Assembly (NCBI RefSeq): GCF_009739515.1
Contig: NZ_CP046535.1
Coordinates: 3,100,001 to 3,164,000 of the forward strand
Reading direction: 5' to 3'
DNA: 64,000 nt
DNA from: Sphingomonas profundi
Lineage (GTDB): Bacteria; Pseudomonadota; Alphaproteobacteria; Sphingomonadales; Sphingomonadaceae
Shown: positions 26,249-34,723 of the stretch, one piece after another
How the letters are laid out: each line of letters opens with the position of its first letter
Position numbering within the stretch: position 1 is the stretch's first letter
Notes under the pieces: model-generated
Databases searched by the model: none
Told to the model about the DNA's origin: nothing
Seen by the model: only the letters and a program-made list of their open reading frames with translations
Translations under genes and position numbers: made by a program

Positions 26249-27522
26249 CGCACCGCCTCCACCGGCATGGTGCCCGCCCGCTCTTCCCAGACGACGCGAT
26301 GCATCCAGCCGGCGAAGAACCAGACGAGCGCGGCCGTCTTGATCGAGAAGATCGAGCTGCCGCTGACCAGCAGCGAGGCGAACAGGTAGATCGGCAGGGC
26401 CAGCGCGACCCGCCGCCCGCGCCGGCCGACGCCGGGAACCCGGGTGAGCGTATAGGCGATCAGCATGATGGCGCCGAACATTGTGGTGGAATTGATGAGG
26501 AAGGCGTAGCCGCTGTCATAATAGCGCCACGCCAAGCCCACGTCGGTGCCGAAATACTGGCCGATCGTCATGTCGAAGATGTTCTTGAGCGCCCAGTGCA
26601 CGCGAAAGACGAGATCGTCGGTACGCTCGTCGGCGAAGGGGTAGATCGCTAGGCCGGCCGCGAGGATCGTCGGCAGCACGAGCAGGTTCGTCCAGCGCGG
26701 GAGCAACGGGAAGACGAAGAAGCCGACCAGGAAGATCGCACAGAGCGACGAGGAGGCACGCCCGTTGTTCGAGATTGCGATCAGCACGGGCAGCGCGATC
26801 AGCAGGATGCGCTGCCACCGCCGGAACAGGTCCGCGCCGCCCATCAGCACCAGCGCCACCACCGACGCGAAGGTGGACAGGCTGACCTGCTCGATGAAGA
26901 TCGACGAGGTGCGCGGCACGTTGAGGAGGCCGAAGCTGAATCGCCCCTCGAAACCGAGCGCATTGTTGAACAGGCCCGATTCGTTGAACTCGGAATTGCG
27001 GAAGCCGCGCGTGGACTCGAGATAGTCGGCCGGACGGAACACCGTGACATAGCTGTCGAGCGACACGATCTCCAGCAGCAGCACGACGAAGACGATCGCG
27101 CAGAGAATGGTGATAGTGGTGGTCGCTGTGCGGTTGGTGGCTCGCGTACCCAGCAGGGTGAACACGCCCACGATGGCCATGTTGCGGATACCATCGGGGT
27201 AGAACGCGCCGTTGACGAGCGAGATGATGACGCCGAGCGTCAGGCTGACATAGAGGAAGCCGAGCGGCACCAGATCGGCCATCGACAAGCGCGGCAGGAT
27301 GACGAGCATGGCGGAGGCGAGGATCAGAACCTCCGCCAGCACAGCCGCCGATCCGCTGAGATGGAAGGCGTGCGCGTTGACGATGGCAAGCAGGCCGTTG
27401 TAGCCGCAGCCGAGGATGACCAGGGCGGACAGCGCGACCTGTTCCCACATGCCTGCGCCGGCACGAGACGCAGGATCGGCGCGCGGCGACAATGTGCTGG
27501 AATAGGGTGCGACGCTTGCCAT
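26245..27522 (-). CDS. Wzy-like polysaccharide polymerase (multi-pass membrane protein)
   Basis: A 425-residue protein with about ten hydrophobic helices, for example ALSALVILGCGYNGLLAIV, TITILCAIVFVVLLLEIV and WTNLLVLPTILAAGLAIYPF. A large loop lies around residues 165-210. No enzymatic motif is expected; Wzy and GumE proteins are recognised by topology and context. As first gene of the reverse EPS operon, with Wzz-like and exporter genes in the locus, polymerase is the best call. O-antigen ligase-like function is the alternative. Confidence 0.75.
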   Translation of the reverse strand: MASVAPYSSTLSPRADPASRAGAGMWEQVALSALVILGCGYNGLLAIVNAHAFHLSGSAAVLAEVLILASAMLVILPRLSMADLVPLGFLYVSLTLGVIISLVNGAFYPDGIRNMAIVGVFTLLGTRATNRTATTTITILCAIVFVVLLLEIVSLDSYVTVFRPADYLESTRGFRNSEFNESGLFNNALGFEGRFSFGLLNVPRTSSIFIEQVSLSTFASVVALVLMGGADLFRRWQRILLIALPVLIAISNNGRASSSLCAIFLVGFFVFPLLPRWTNLLVLPTILAAGLAIYPFADERTDDLVFRVHWALKNIFDMTIGQYFGTDVGLAWRYYDSGYAFLINSTTMFGAIMLIAYTLTRVPGVGRRGRRVALALPIYLFASLLVSGSSIFSIKTAALVWFFAGWMHRVVWEERAGTMPVEAVR

Positions 27523-27705
27523 TTCGGCTCATTCGATGGCGGGCGACCCGCTTGACACGCACTGATACGCACAGTCGCCGGTGATCGGCAAGCCGGCAGG
27601 GAGCCCGCCGTACCGTAATGATGCTTAACGCCGCAGTGCAGCACTAGCCACGTCCGGACGATTCGGATACGTCCGGACCGGATCATAACCGGCAGGGTGG
27701 TTTGA
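27523..27705. promoter_or_regulatory. Divergent control region of the two EPS gene arms
   Basis: This 183-base gap separates the reverse operon (polymerase to GT2) from the forward arm (epimerase, GT4, GumK). It must carry promoters for both. A TTGACA lies at 27552-27557 but no matching -10 was found, so no promoter is assigned. The segment nearest the epimerase is AT-richer than its surroundings. Confidence 0.45.
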
Positions 27706-28701
27706 ATGGCGACGGCGTCTGGCGAGTTCCCCTACGCTAAGGTTCTGGTGACGGGGGGCGCCGGGTTCATCGGCTCCCGCGTCGTTCCCAGGCTGGAGGC
27801 ATTGGGCGTCCGGCAGGTGGTCGTCGACAATCTCTACGTCAACCTGCCCCTGCCCGACGCCCGCGACGGCGTGGTGCCGATCGAGGCCGACATCCGCGAC
27901 GGTGCGGCCATGCGCGCGATCATCGCCGAGCATAAGCCAGAGGCGATCCTGCATCTTGCTGCGGTGCACCATATTCCCACCTGCGAGCGCGAGCCGCACC
28001 TCGCCTTCGACGTCAACGTCATGGGCACGCAGACGCTGCTCGACGCGGCGAGCGAGGGTGGGATCAGGGATATCGTGTTCACCTCCTCGGGCGCCGTCTA
28101 CCAGTGGAAGGATGGCCCGCTGACGGAGGCCGCCACGCCGATCGGGGCGACCGACGTCTATTCGATCACCAAGCTTTCGGGCGAGTATCAGGTGGCGGGC
28201 TGGGCCGGGCGGACGGGCGGGCGGGCGCATATCGGCCGGCTGTTCAACACGATCGGCACCGGCGACCCGAACGGGCATCTGATCCCCGACCTGCTCTCGC
28301 AGCTGACCGCCGGCGAGGGGCCGGTGACGGTGAAGCTTGGCAACACCAAGCCGAAGCGCGACTATATCCACACCGACGACGTGGCCGACGCCTTCGTGGC
28401 GCTGCTGGCCGGGCTGAAGCGCGGGCCCGACGTGGACTATTTCAACATCTGCACCGGCAAGGAGCTGTCGGTGGCCGAGCTGGTGCAGCTGATGGGCGAT
28501 CTGCTGCGCGTGGACGTGACGATCGAGAGCGATCCGACCCGCTTCCGCAAGATCGACCGGCTGCAGCAGCTGGGCGCGCCGGAGAAGATCCTGGCGGAGC
28601 GCGGCTGGCAGGCGCAGATCCCGGTGCGGCAGGCGCTTGCCCGCATCATCCGCGATCTCGGGCATACGGTGCATGAGGATGATGTGCTGAAGGCGGCCTG
28701 A
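27706..28701 (+). CDS. NAD-dependent nucleotide-sugar epimerase/dehydratase
   Basis: A 331-residue extended SDR. The cofactor motif is VLVTGGAGFIGSRV, the catalytic serine region is IVFTSSGAVYQW and the YxxxK is in TDVYSITKLSGEY. The conserved KRDYIHTDDVADAF is also present. It probably makes an activated sugar for the EPS. The exact epimerase (for example UDP-glucose 4-epimerase) cannot be read. It is followed after 5 bases by the GT4 gene. Confidence 0.88.
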   Translation: MATASGEFPYAKVLVTGGAGFIGSRVVPRLEALGVRQVVVDNLYVNLPLPDARDGVVPIEADIRDGAAMRAIIAEHKPEAILHLAAVHHIPTCEREPHLAFDVNVMGTQTLLDAASEGGIRDIVFTSSGAVYQWKDGPLTEAATPIGATDVYSITKLSGEYQVAGWAGRTGGRAHIGRLFNTIGTGDPNGHLIPDLLSQLTAGEGPVTVKLGNTKPKRDYIHTDDVADAFVALLAGLKRGPDVDYFNICTGKELSVAELVQLMGDLLRVDVTIESDPTRFRKIDRLQQLGAPEKILAERGWQAQIPVRQALARIIRDLGHTVHEDDVLKAA

Positions 28702-28706
28702 GCCCG

Positions 28707-29777
28707 ATGCGCATCCTCCACCTCCACAAGGATTTCGAGCCGCTGCGCGGCGGCGGCGGCACGGCCCGGCACATCCATGGCCTGGCCAAGGCGCTGGTGG
28801 CGGACGGGCACGCGGTGCGCGTGATCGCGCCCGATGCCGAGGCGACCGGCGCATCCTACGAGTCCGTGGTGGCGACCGCGACCGGCTTCGCCCCGCATGT
28901 CGCCTGGGCGGACGTGGTGCACGTCCACGGCGCGCGATCGAAATATGCGGTGGCGGGGGCGATCCGCGCGAAGCTGGCGGGCAAGCCGTTCTTCTACACG
29001 CCGCACGCCTTCTACGAGCCGCACGGCCCCGCCAACGCCGCGTTCAAGGCGGTGTGGGACCGCACCGCCGAGAAATTCCTGCTGGAGAAGGGCGCGCAGA
29101 CCATCCTGCTGACCGACTATTGGCGCGGGTGGCTGAAGGCGCGCGGCATCTCGGACGCGCGCACCACCATCATCCCCAACTGCATCATGGAAGCCGACCT
29201 GATCGTGCCGCCGCGCGGGGCCGACGTGCAGCGGCTGGCGGGGCGACCGGCGCTGCTAACCGTCGGCCGGCTCGATCCGGTCAAGCGCGTGGGCGACATC
29301 ATCAAGGCACTGGCGCGGCCGGGGCTGGCGCAGGCGCAGCTCCACGTCGTGGGCAAGGGGCCGCAGCGCGAGGAGCTGGAGGCGCTGGCCGGATCGCTCG
29401 GCGTCACCGATCGCGTGACCTTCCACGGCTTCGTCGACGATGCCGGCGTCGCGGCGATGGTGGCGGGCGCCGACGCCTTCGTCCTCGCCTCCGAGCAGGA
29501 GGGGCTGCCGACCGTGCTGCTGGAGGCGCTGATCGCCCACCTGCCGGTGGTCTGCACCCGGATCCCCGGCAATCTCGCGATCACCAGTGTCGGCGGCGTG
29601 GAGACGACCTACCCGGTCGGCGACATCGACGCGCTTGCCGCCCTGCTCGCGCGGGTGGCGGACGAGCGGATCGGAGACGAGCAGGTGGCGGCGTTGAAGC
29701 GCCACTTCACCTGGGAGCATCGCGCGCGCGACATCGCGGCGCTCTACACGGCGGCGCTCGGAACGCCGAAACGATGA
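28707..29777 (+). CDS. Family 4 glycosyltransferase
   Basis: A 356-residue GT-B enzyme. The N-terminal domain has FEPLRGGGGTARHIHGLAKA and DVVHVHGARS; the C-terminal domain has ALLTVGRLDPVKRV, VVGKGPQREELEALA and the E-x7-E motif in SEQEGLPTVLLEAL. These enzymes add one sugar to the lipid-linked repeat unit on the cytoplasmic side. GumH of xanthan is in the same family, but the acceptor and sugar here are unknown. It overlaps the GumK-like gene by 4 bases. Confidence 0.9.
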   Translation: MRILHLHKDFEPLRGGGGTARHIHGLAKALVADGHAVRVIAPDAEATGASYESVVATATGFAPHVAWADVVHVHGARSKYAVAGAIRAKLAGKPFFYTPHAFYEPHGPANAAFKAVWDRTAEKFLLEKGAQTILLTDYWRGWLKARGISDARTTIIPNCIMEADLIVPPRGADVQRLAGRPALLTVGRLDPVKRVGDIIKALARPGLAQAQLHVVGKGPQREELEALAGSLGVTDRVTFHGFVDDAGVAAMVAGADAFVLASEQEGLPTVLLEALIAHLPVVCTRIPGNLAITSVGGVETTYPVGDIDALAALLARVADERIGDEQVAALKRHFTWEHRARDIAALYTAALGTPKR

Positions 29778-30904
29778 GCGCGACCAAGGGCCGGGTCGTC
29801 TTCCTCTCGGCCTATCACGACTATCGGACGCCCAAGAAGGCGAGCATCCAGCAGGTGGCCGACGGGCTGGTGCGGGCAGGCTACGACGTGTCGTTCGTCT
29901 CAACCCGCTTCAGCCACCTGTCGAAGCTGACCGGCGATTCGCGGCTGTTCCTGTGGGACAGGGCCAATCGCGTGGAGATGGTGGACGGGGTGCGCTGCTA
30001 TCTCTGGCGCACGCTGGCGCACCCGTTCGCCTCCCGCAGCGGGCTGCTCAACCGCGTGATGGACGCGATCTATCCGCTCTACGCGCGCCTCTCCGACCGG
30101 ACGGTGGACGGGCTGTTCAGGGCGGCCGACTTCATCATTATCGAATCGAGCGTGGCGGCCATATCGCTGCGCCGGATCAAGGCGCTCAACCCGCAGGCCA
30201 AGGTGATCTACTACGCAACCGACCGGCTCGACACGGTGGGCGCGCATCCGTTCATCCGCCGGCGGCTGGTGGAGGATGCGGCGCTGGTCGATCACGTATG
30301 CCTGCGCTCTCCGAAGATGGTCGAGGATTTCCTCTGGGCGGGCGACCGGCTGTTTCGCGCAGAGTTCGGCATCAATGCCGATGATTTCGCGAATGTCGGC
30401 CCGAGCCCCTACCCCGCCGGCCTCAGCGCGATCGCGGTCGGCTCGATGCTGTTCGATGCCGACTTCTTCCGGCTGGTGGCACCGCGCGTGCCCGAGGTGC
30501 AGTTCCACGTCATCGGCTGCGGGACGAGCTTCGACGCGCCCCCGAACGTGACGGTGCACGCCGAGATGAAGTTTCGCGACACGCTGCCCTACGTCAAGCA
30601 TGCGACGATCGGCATCGCGCCTTACCGGCCCGCCCCGGGGGTGGAGTATCTCGCCGAATCGAGCCTGAAGCTGGCGCAGTACGAGCTGCTGGCACTGCCG
30701 GCGGTGTGCCCGGATTTCGCGGTGGGCGACAACCCCACCCGCTCCGGCTATACGCCGGGCGACGCGGCATTGATGGAGGCGGCGGTGCGGCGGGCGCTGG
30801 CGATGGCCGGCGCGGTGGCGCCGCGCCGCTTCCTCAGCTGGGACGAGGTGGCCGAGCGGGTGCTGCGGCCCCAGGATCATCCGGAGGCCAGGCTCTCGGC
30901 CTGA
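29774..30904 (+). CDS. gumK: GumK-like glucuronosyltransferase (GT70)
   Basis: A 376-residue homologue of Xanthomonas GumK, which transfers glucuronic acid to the lipid-linked mannosyl-cellobiose in xanthan synthesis. I recognise the paired landmarks LSAYHDYRTPKKASIQQVAD, CYLWRTLAHPF, VIYYATDRLDTVGAHPFIR, LSAIAVGSMLFDADFF, EMKFRDTLPYVKHATIGIAP and SSLKLAQYELLALPAVCP. A GumK-type enzyme predicts a uronic-acid-containing polymer, in keeping with the pyruvyltransferase gene. The acceptor structure is inferred only. Confidence 0.88.
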   Translation: MSATKGRVVFLSAYHDYRTPKKASIQQVADGLVRAGYDVSFVSTRFSHLSKLTGDSRLFLWDRANRVEMVDGVRCYLWRTLAHPFASRSGLLNRVMDAIYPLYARLSDRTVDGLFRAADFIIIESSVAAISLRRIKALNPQAKVIYYATDRLDTVGAHPFIRRRLVEDAALVDHVCLRSPKMVEDFLWAGDRLFRAEFGINADDFANVGPSPYPAGLSAIAVGSMLFDADFFRLVAPRVPEVQFHVIGCGTSFDAPPNVTVHAEMKFRDTLPYVKHATIGIAPYRPAPGVEYLAESSLKLAQYELLALPAVCPDFAVGDNPTRSGYTPGDAALMEAAVRRALAMAGAVAPRRFLSWDEVAERVLRPQDHPEARLSA

Positions 30905-31182
30905 CGGCGCTTTCCGTCGTATTATCCGACGGTAGAGCCCGCACCGCGTGGCGCCTGTGGCGTCGCGGTTAAACCTTCTGCGCGCTCGACAACCGGAACT
31001 TTCGACGGCGCCGTGTCAATCCCGCTGATGCATCCTCGCAACGTCTTCGGCCAATCGCGCAACGTGAGGCGACGGAAGCCAAGCGGCACGCTGGCGTAAC
31101 CAGATAGGTTATTTCCATTTTCCTACCTTACCTGAAACGTGAGACGAGGCGGCTGCAACACGGCTGTTCGAGGAGATATTCT
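30905..31182. other. Intergenic region before the SGNH unit
   Basis: A 278-base gap, somewhat AT-richer in its second half (around 31090-31130). A strong Shine-Dalgarno (AGGAGAT) precedes the ATG at 31183. It likely holds a promoter for the following two genes. No hairpin terminator with a T-run was identified after gumK. Confidence 0.4.
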
Positions 31183-31683
31183 ATGCCCGACATCGACGCG
31201 CAGGTTCTGGCTCCGGGCGGCTTCGTTCCGAGCGTCGCTGTGGCGTTCGGCGCGAAGGGCGCCGTCGCCACGCCGGTGGATGGCGATCATCCGCTGCCCG
31301 TGGCGTTCGGATCGCTGGCGGTGGACGTGCGCTCGGCACCGCCGGCCGCTGTCGCGACCGCCACGATCGCGGCCGGCACGTCGCTGTCGCCGGTGGTCGA
31401 TCTCGCCGGCGAGCGGCTGCACCGCATCGTGGTGCCGGCCGGCTGGACCGCGGCGGCGATCAGCTTCCAGAGCTCGTCCAGCGGCACGACCTTCGCCGAC
31501 CTGTTCGACGTCAGCGGCGAGGTGACGCTCTCCACCTCGATCGTGGCAGGCGGCCGGGCGATCGTGGTGGATCCGGCGGTGTTCCTCGGCGTGCGCTACC
31601 TGCGGCTACGCTCCGGCACGTCGGCCGGCGCGGTGAACCAGGCGGCCGACCGCGCGCTGACCCTCGTGACGGTGCCGCGCTGA
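31183..31683 (+). CDS. Beta-rich protein paired with the SGNH hydrolase gene
   Basis: A 166-residue protein with no signal peptide or membrane segment. It is rich in Ala, Val, Ser and Thr. Segments such as SSSSGTTFADLFDVSGEV and YLRLRSGTSAGAVNQ resemble small structural proteins found in phage tail regions, so a virion-like or surface beta fold is possible. The stop and the next start overlap as TGATG, so it is co-translated with the SGNH gene. The function is unknown. Confidence 0.6.
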   Translation: MPDIDAQVLAPGGFVPSVAVAFGAKGAVATPVDGDHPLPVAFGSLAVDVRSAPPAAVATATIAAGTSLSPVVDLAGERLHRIVVPAGWTAAAISFQSSSSGTTFADLFDVSGEVTLSTSIVAGGRAIVVDPAVFLGVRYLRLRSGTSAGAVNQAADRALTLVTVPR

Positions 31684-33272
31684 TGCTGCGCGGTCAACGC
31701 CGCCGCGCGGTGCTGGGCCGGCGCAAGCTGCCGCCGGCGCCCGCCCCCGCCCGCTTGCTGTTCGCCACGCACAACCAGCAGATCGGGCCGAAGCAATCGA
31801 GCAGCGTGCCGGCGGGCAAGACCCGCTTCGTCGGGCGTTCGGCGCATGTCGTGTCCCCGCTGTCGGCGATGAAGCGGCTGCGGATCGGCTTCAACCTGTG
31901 GTCGCTCGACGACAGCGCCCCCTATGAGGTGACGATCGCCGGCGGCTACACGCTGAGCGACGTGTTCCTGGAATATGGCGGCGCATCCGTGCGGCTCGGC
32001 TTCTCGGGCGCGAACGGGCGCACGATCGACGGCGCCGCCTACATGTACTTCACCGACGACATCCTGCCGTCCGCGTTCGGCGCCGCCGAGTTCGCCGCCG
32101 GCGCGACGATCTGGGTGCGCTATCAGGGAGACACGACGGCCGGGCAGGTGCTGCCCTCGGGCGCGCTGGTGGGCTCTGCCAGCGGGATCACCGTGCCGTC
32201 GGGCGCGAGCTTCCGCCTCTACGATCCGGCCAACCATATCGAGCAGGTCTCCGCCACCGGCGCGATGGCGACGCCGACCGGGGCGAGCACGCATCCGGCC
32301 GGCGCCTTCGGCCTGGTCAACGCGGTTATCGGCGAGTTCGCGAGCCCCAACACTCCGGCGACGATGCTGCACGGCGACAGCATCTTCTCGTTCGGCCAGG
32401 GCCCGCGCACGCTGGGCTGGGACGCGGCGGCGGCGAACCTCTCCACCCAGAGCTATCCCGGCCTGCTGTGCGCCAAGATCGGCGCGGGGCTGAAGGGCTA
32501 TGCGGCCGCGCACGCCTATCGCGATCAGCTGTTCGCCCACGCGAATTGCGCGATCGTGGAGGACGGGACCAACGACATCAGCGCCTACAACCAGACCTTC
32601 GCACAGATCACGACGAACATGCAGGCGATGTTCGGCGCGATGCGCACGGCGGGCGTCAGGCAGATCCTGCGGCCGAGGCTGCTGACCAACGTGTTTCCCG
32701 GCATCGGCATTTCGGCACTGTCCTATGACGGCGGCACGGGCAAGGTGACGGCGACGGTCGACAGCACGGCGGGCCTGGTCAACGGCGCCAGCTACCGCGT
32801 CTCGGTGGTGGGCGGCAGCAACTGGGGCAGCGCCGGCGGTGCGGCGGGCACGCCGATCACCGTGCTGAGCGGCACGCAGGTGACCTATACGCCGGTGGGT
32901 ACGCCCAGCGGCACACCCACCGTCAACAGCGCGCAGGTGACGTACCTGCACGACGACTTTCGCTCGAAGGCGGCGATGCGGCCGAAATCCGGCTGGGGCG
33001 CGGGCGAGTTGCGCGACCAGCTGCACACGCAGTTCGCCGCGTGGGCCGGCGACGGCACGGTAAGCGGCGTGCCCGATTCGCTGACCCCGGTGGCCGATGC
33101 CGGCGACAATCACTACTGGAAGACGGACGGCACCGGCGGCACCGCATCGGGCACGAGCAACCTGATGGTCTCAGACGGCGTCCACCCGAGCAGCAACGGC
33201 CTGAACCTTAGCGCGGCGCCAACTAAGGCGGCACTCGCCGCGCTGGTGACCGGGGGGGTCTCGTTCGTCTAA
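31683..33272 (+). CDS. SGNH/GDSL-type hydrolase with inserted beta module
   Basis: A 529-residue protein. The SGNH blocks are separated but present: GDS in TMLHGDSIFSFG (block I), GxND-like EDGTNDISAYN (block III), and DxxH in VSDGVHPSSNG (block V). About 100 residues between blocks III and V (TGKVTATVDSTAGLVNGASY and onward) look like a beta-rich insertion. The N-terminal 170 residues form another beta-rich region. No obvious Sec signal exists. An esterase or deacetylase acting on the polymer's acyl groups fits the context, but a tail-associated esterase is an alternative origin. Confidence 0.75.
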   Translation: MLRGQRRRAVLGRRKLPPAPAPARLLFATHNQQIGPKQSSSVPAGKTRFVGRSAHVVSPLSAMKRLRIGFNLWSLDDSAPYEVTIAGGYTLSDVFLEYGGASVRLGFSGANGRTIDGAAYMYFTDDILPSAFGAAEFAAGATIWVRYQGDTTAGQVLPSGALVGSASGITVPSGASFRLYDPANHIEQVSATGAMATPTGASTHPAGAFGLVNAVIGEFASPNTPATMLHGDSIFSFGQGPRTLGWDAAAANLSTQSYPGLLCAKIGAGLKGYAAAHAYRDQLFAHANCAIVEDGTNDISAYNQTFAQITTNMQAMFGAMRTAGVRQILRPRLLTNVFPGIGISALSYDGGTGKVTATVDSTAGLVNGASYRVSVVGGSNWGSAGGAAGTPITVLSGTQVTYTPVGTPSGTPTVNSAQVTYLHDDFRSKAAMRPKSGWGAGELRDQLHTQFAAWAGDGTVSGVPDSLTPVADAGDNHYWKTDGTGGTASGTSNLMVSDGVHPSSNGLNLSAAPTKAALAALVTGGVSFV

Positions 33273-33368
33273 GACGGATCGACGATGGTCTGTATGAGGC
33301 CGGACCGAGAACGCGCCATACGGGCAGTCCTGCTCCGGTCTACAAAGAAGTATGGCAATCGAGTCGCG

Positions 33369-34553
33369 TTAGCCCTTGACGCCCGCGACTCGGTCGCCAG
33401 CGCCTCGCGGCGCAAGCCAATCGCCGATGCGCTCAAACAGCCAGATCAGCCACTTGCGCGTCGCTACTCGTGCGGGCTCCTCCAGCAAGCGGAACGACAG
33501 AGCACAGGCGCATAGGATCGTTCCCAGCAAAACCAACAATTTCAGCGGCAGCACTAGAGCGTCGAAAGCTGTACCTTTAACGAGCAGGTAGATTATCGGG
33601 ACGTGAAGAAGATATATCGAGAAGCTATATTTTCCGATTATCTTCATAACGCGATTGGAGAAAATGACATTTGCGAGTTGGCTTTCAAACGTGAACGCAA
33701 AAACCACCCAGCCAAGCAGAAATAGTTTACCAAAATCCTGATAGTATTCGTTGTGCTTAAGATCAAATTTGGACGTTGGATAGATGATCGATCCGGCTAT
33801 TTCTTGTGGAAGCAGCAGAAACATAAGAATTAATAGTGCACTCAGCTGCATCGCTATCAGTGGACCTCGTGCGATCTCGCCTTTGATGTGACGCCGCAGA
33901 GATGCCAAGCCGATCCCGACCAAGAATATGTGGAGCTTGCTGAGCACAAAAATGCCGGGCCACATCGATCGGAAAGTGACTGCTAGGATCGTAGTAAAGG
34001 CAGCAGACACAATCCAAGGCTCCGCGCGGGCGCGCGGTATGCTGACGATCCACCACAATAGCGGAAATAAGAAGTAGAATTGGAACTCCGGACCGATCGA
34101 CCAGAAAACGGAGACGCTTCCACCGAATGTCAGATGCTTTGCCAATTGCGTTCCGTTCATCGCAAACGGGAATGCAGGATCAGCAAGGCGGCCTATGAGA
34201 AAACCCGCCATCACGGTTGCATAGTAGAGCGGAACGATCCGCGAGACACGGGCTGCAAAATATACGCGCACCCGACCGGCGTTGATCGGCTTTGCCATAT
34301 ACAAGTGGCCCATCAAAAAGCCGCTGAGCACGAAGAATAGGAAAACGCCGTAATTGCCCAGCGGTCCGGTGACAAACGTATTGATTCCAAACTCGTGCAG
34401 GTGCCCGATGACCACCATCAGCGCCGCCCAGCCCCGAAGCCCGTCCAGCGGCCCGATGTGGCTCTGCAGGGCATGTGGCAGCCCGCCCTGCCCCTCGCCG
34501 TCGGCCGGTGCCGTGTCGCGCGCGATGACCTCGCCCGTTTCCACCACCTGCAT
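33369..34553 (-). CDS. Acyltransferase 3 family membrane protein
   Basis: A 394-residue multi-pass O-acyltransferase. It has the family start LDGLRGWAALMVVIGHLHEF, RxxR-type RVSRIVPLYY and FLFFVLSGFLMGH, and ends with SIYLLHVPIIYLLV and SFRLLEEPARVATRKWL. Such enzymes (GumF/GumG are relatives) acetylate or otherwise acylate sugars. A GGAGGTGCAG site supports the start at 34553. The central part is clearly AT-richer than the neighbourhood (22 G/C of 60 in 33601-33660), which suggests acquisition from another source. Confidence 0.9.
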   Translation of the reverse strand: MQVVETGEVIARDTAPADGEGQGGLPHALQSHIGPLDGLRGWAALMVVIGHLHEFGINTFVTGPLGNYGVFLFFVLSGFLMGHLYMAKPINAGRVRVYFAARVSRIVPLYYATVMAGFLIGRLADPAFPFAMNGTQLAKHLTFGGSVSVFWSIGPEFQFYFLFPLLWWIVSIPRARAEPWIVSAAFTTILAVTFRSMWPGIFVLSKLHIFLVGIGLASLRRHIKGEIARGPLIAMQLSALLILMFLLLPQEIAGSIIYPTSKFDLKHNEYYQDFGKLFLLGWVVFAFTFESQLANVIFSNRVMKIIGKYSFSIYLLHVPIIYLLVKGTAFDALVLPLKLLVLLGTILCACALSFRLLEEPARVATRKWLIWLFERIGDWLAPRGAGDRVAGVKG

Positions 34554-34723
34554 CTGCACCTCCGGTAATGTATGACCGATTCGCGGGTGACATGTCGCTC
34601 GAAGGCGGCATAAGCCTTCGCCTGCGATATTGCACCGCCGCATTGCGTCATGCGCCAGCGATCGTTTACAATTTGACGCGACATGTCAGGTACGCGAGAA
34701 AAGCACGAGAAGGGGCGACGTTC
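34554..34723. promoter_or_regulatory. Divergent region between acyltransferase and outer-membrane barrel
   Basis: A 170-base spacer holding the ribosome site of the reverse acyltransferase gene (GGAGGT) and, on the forward side, AAGGGG near the TTG at 34724. Promoters for both genes are expected here, but no consensus boxes were confirmed. Confidence 0.4.

Noticed and set aside
31183-33272. Complete prophage
   Set aside because: Only two genes have a phage-like feel; there are no integrase, terminase, capsid, portal or lysis genes nearby.
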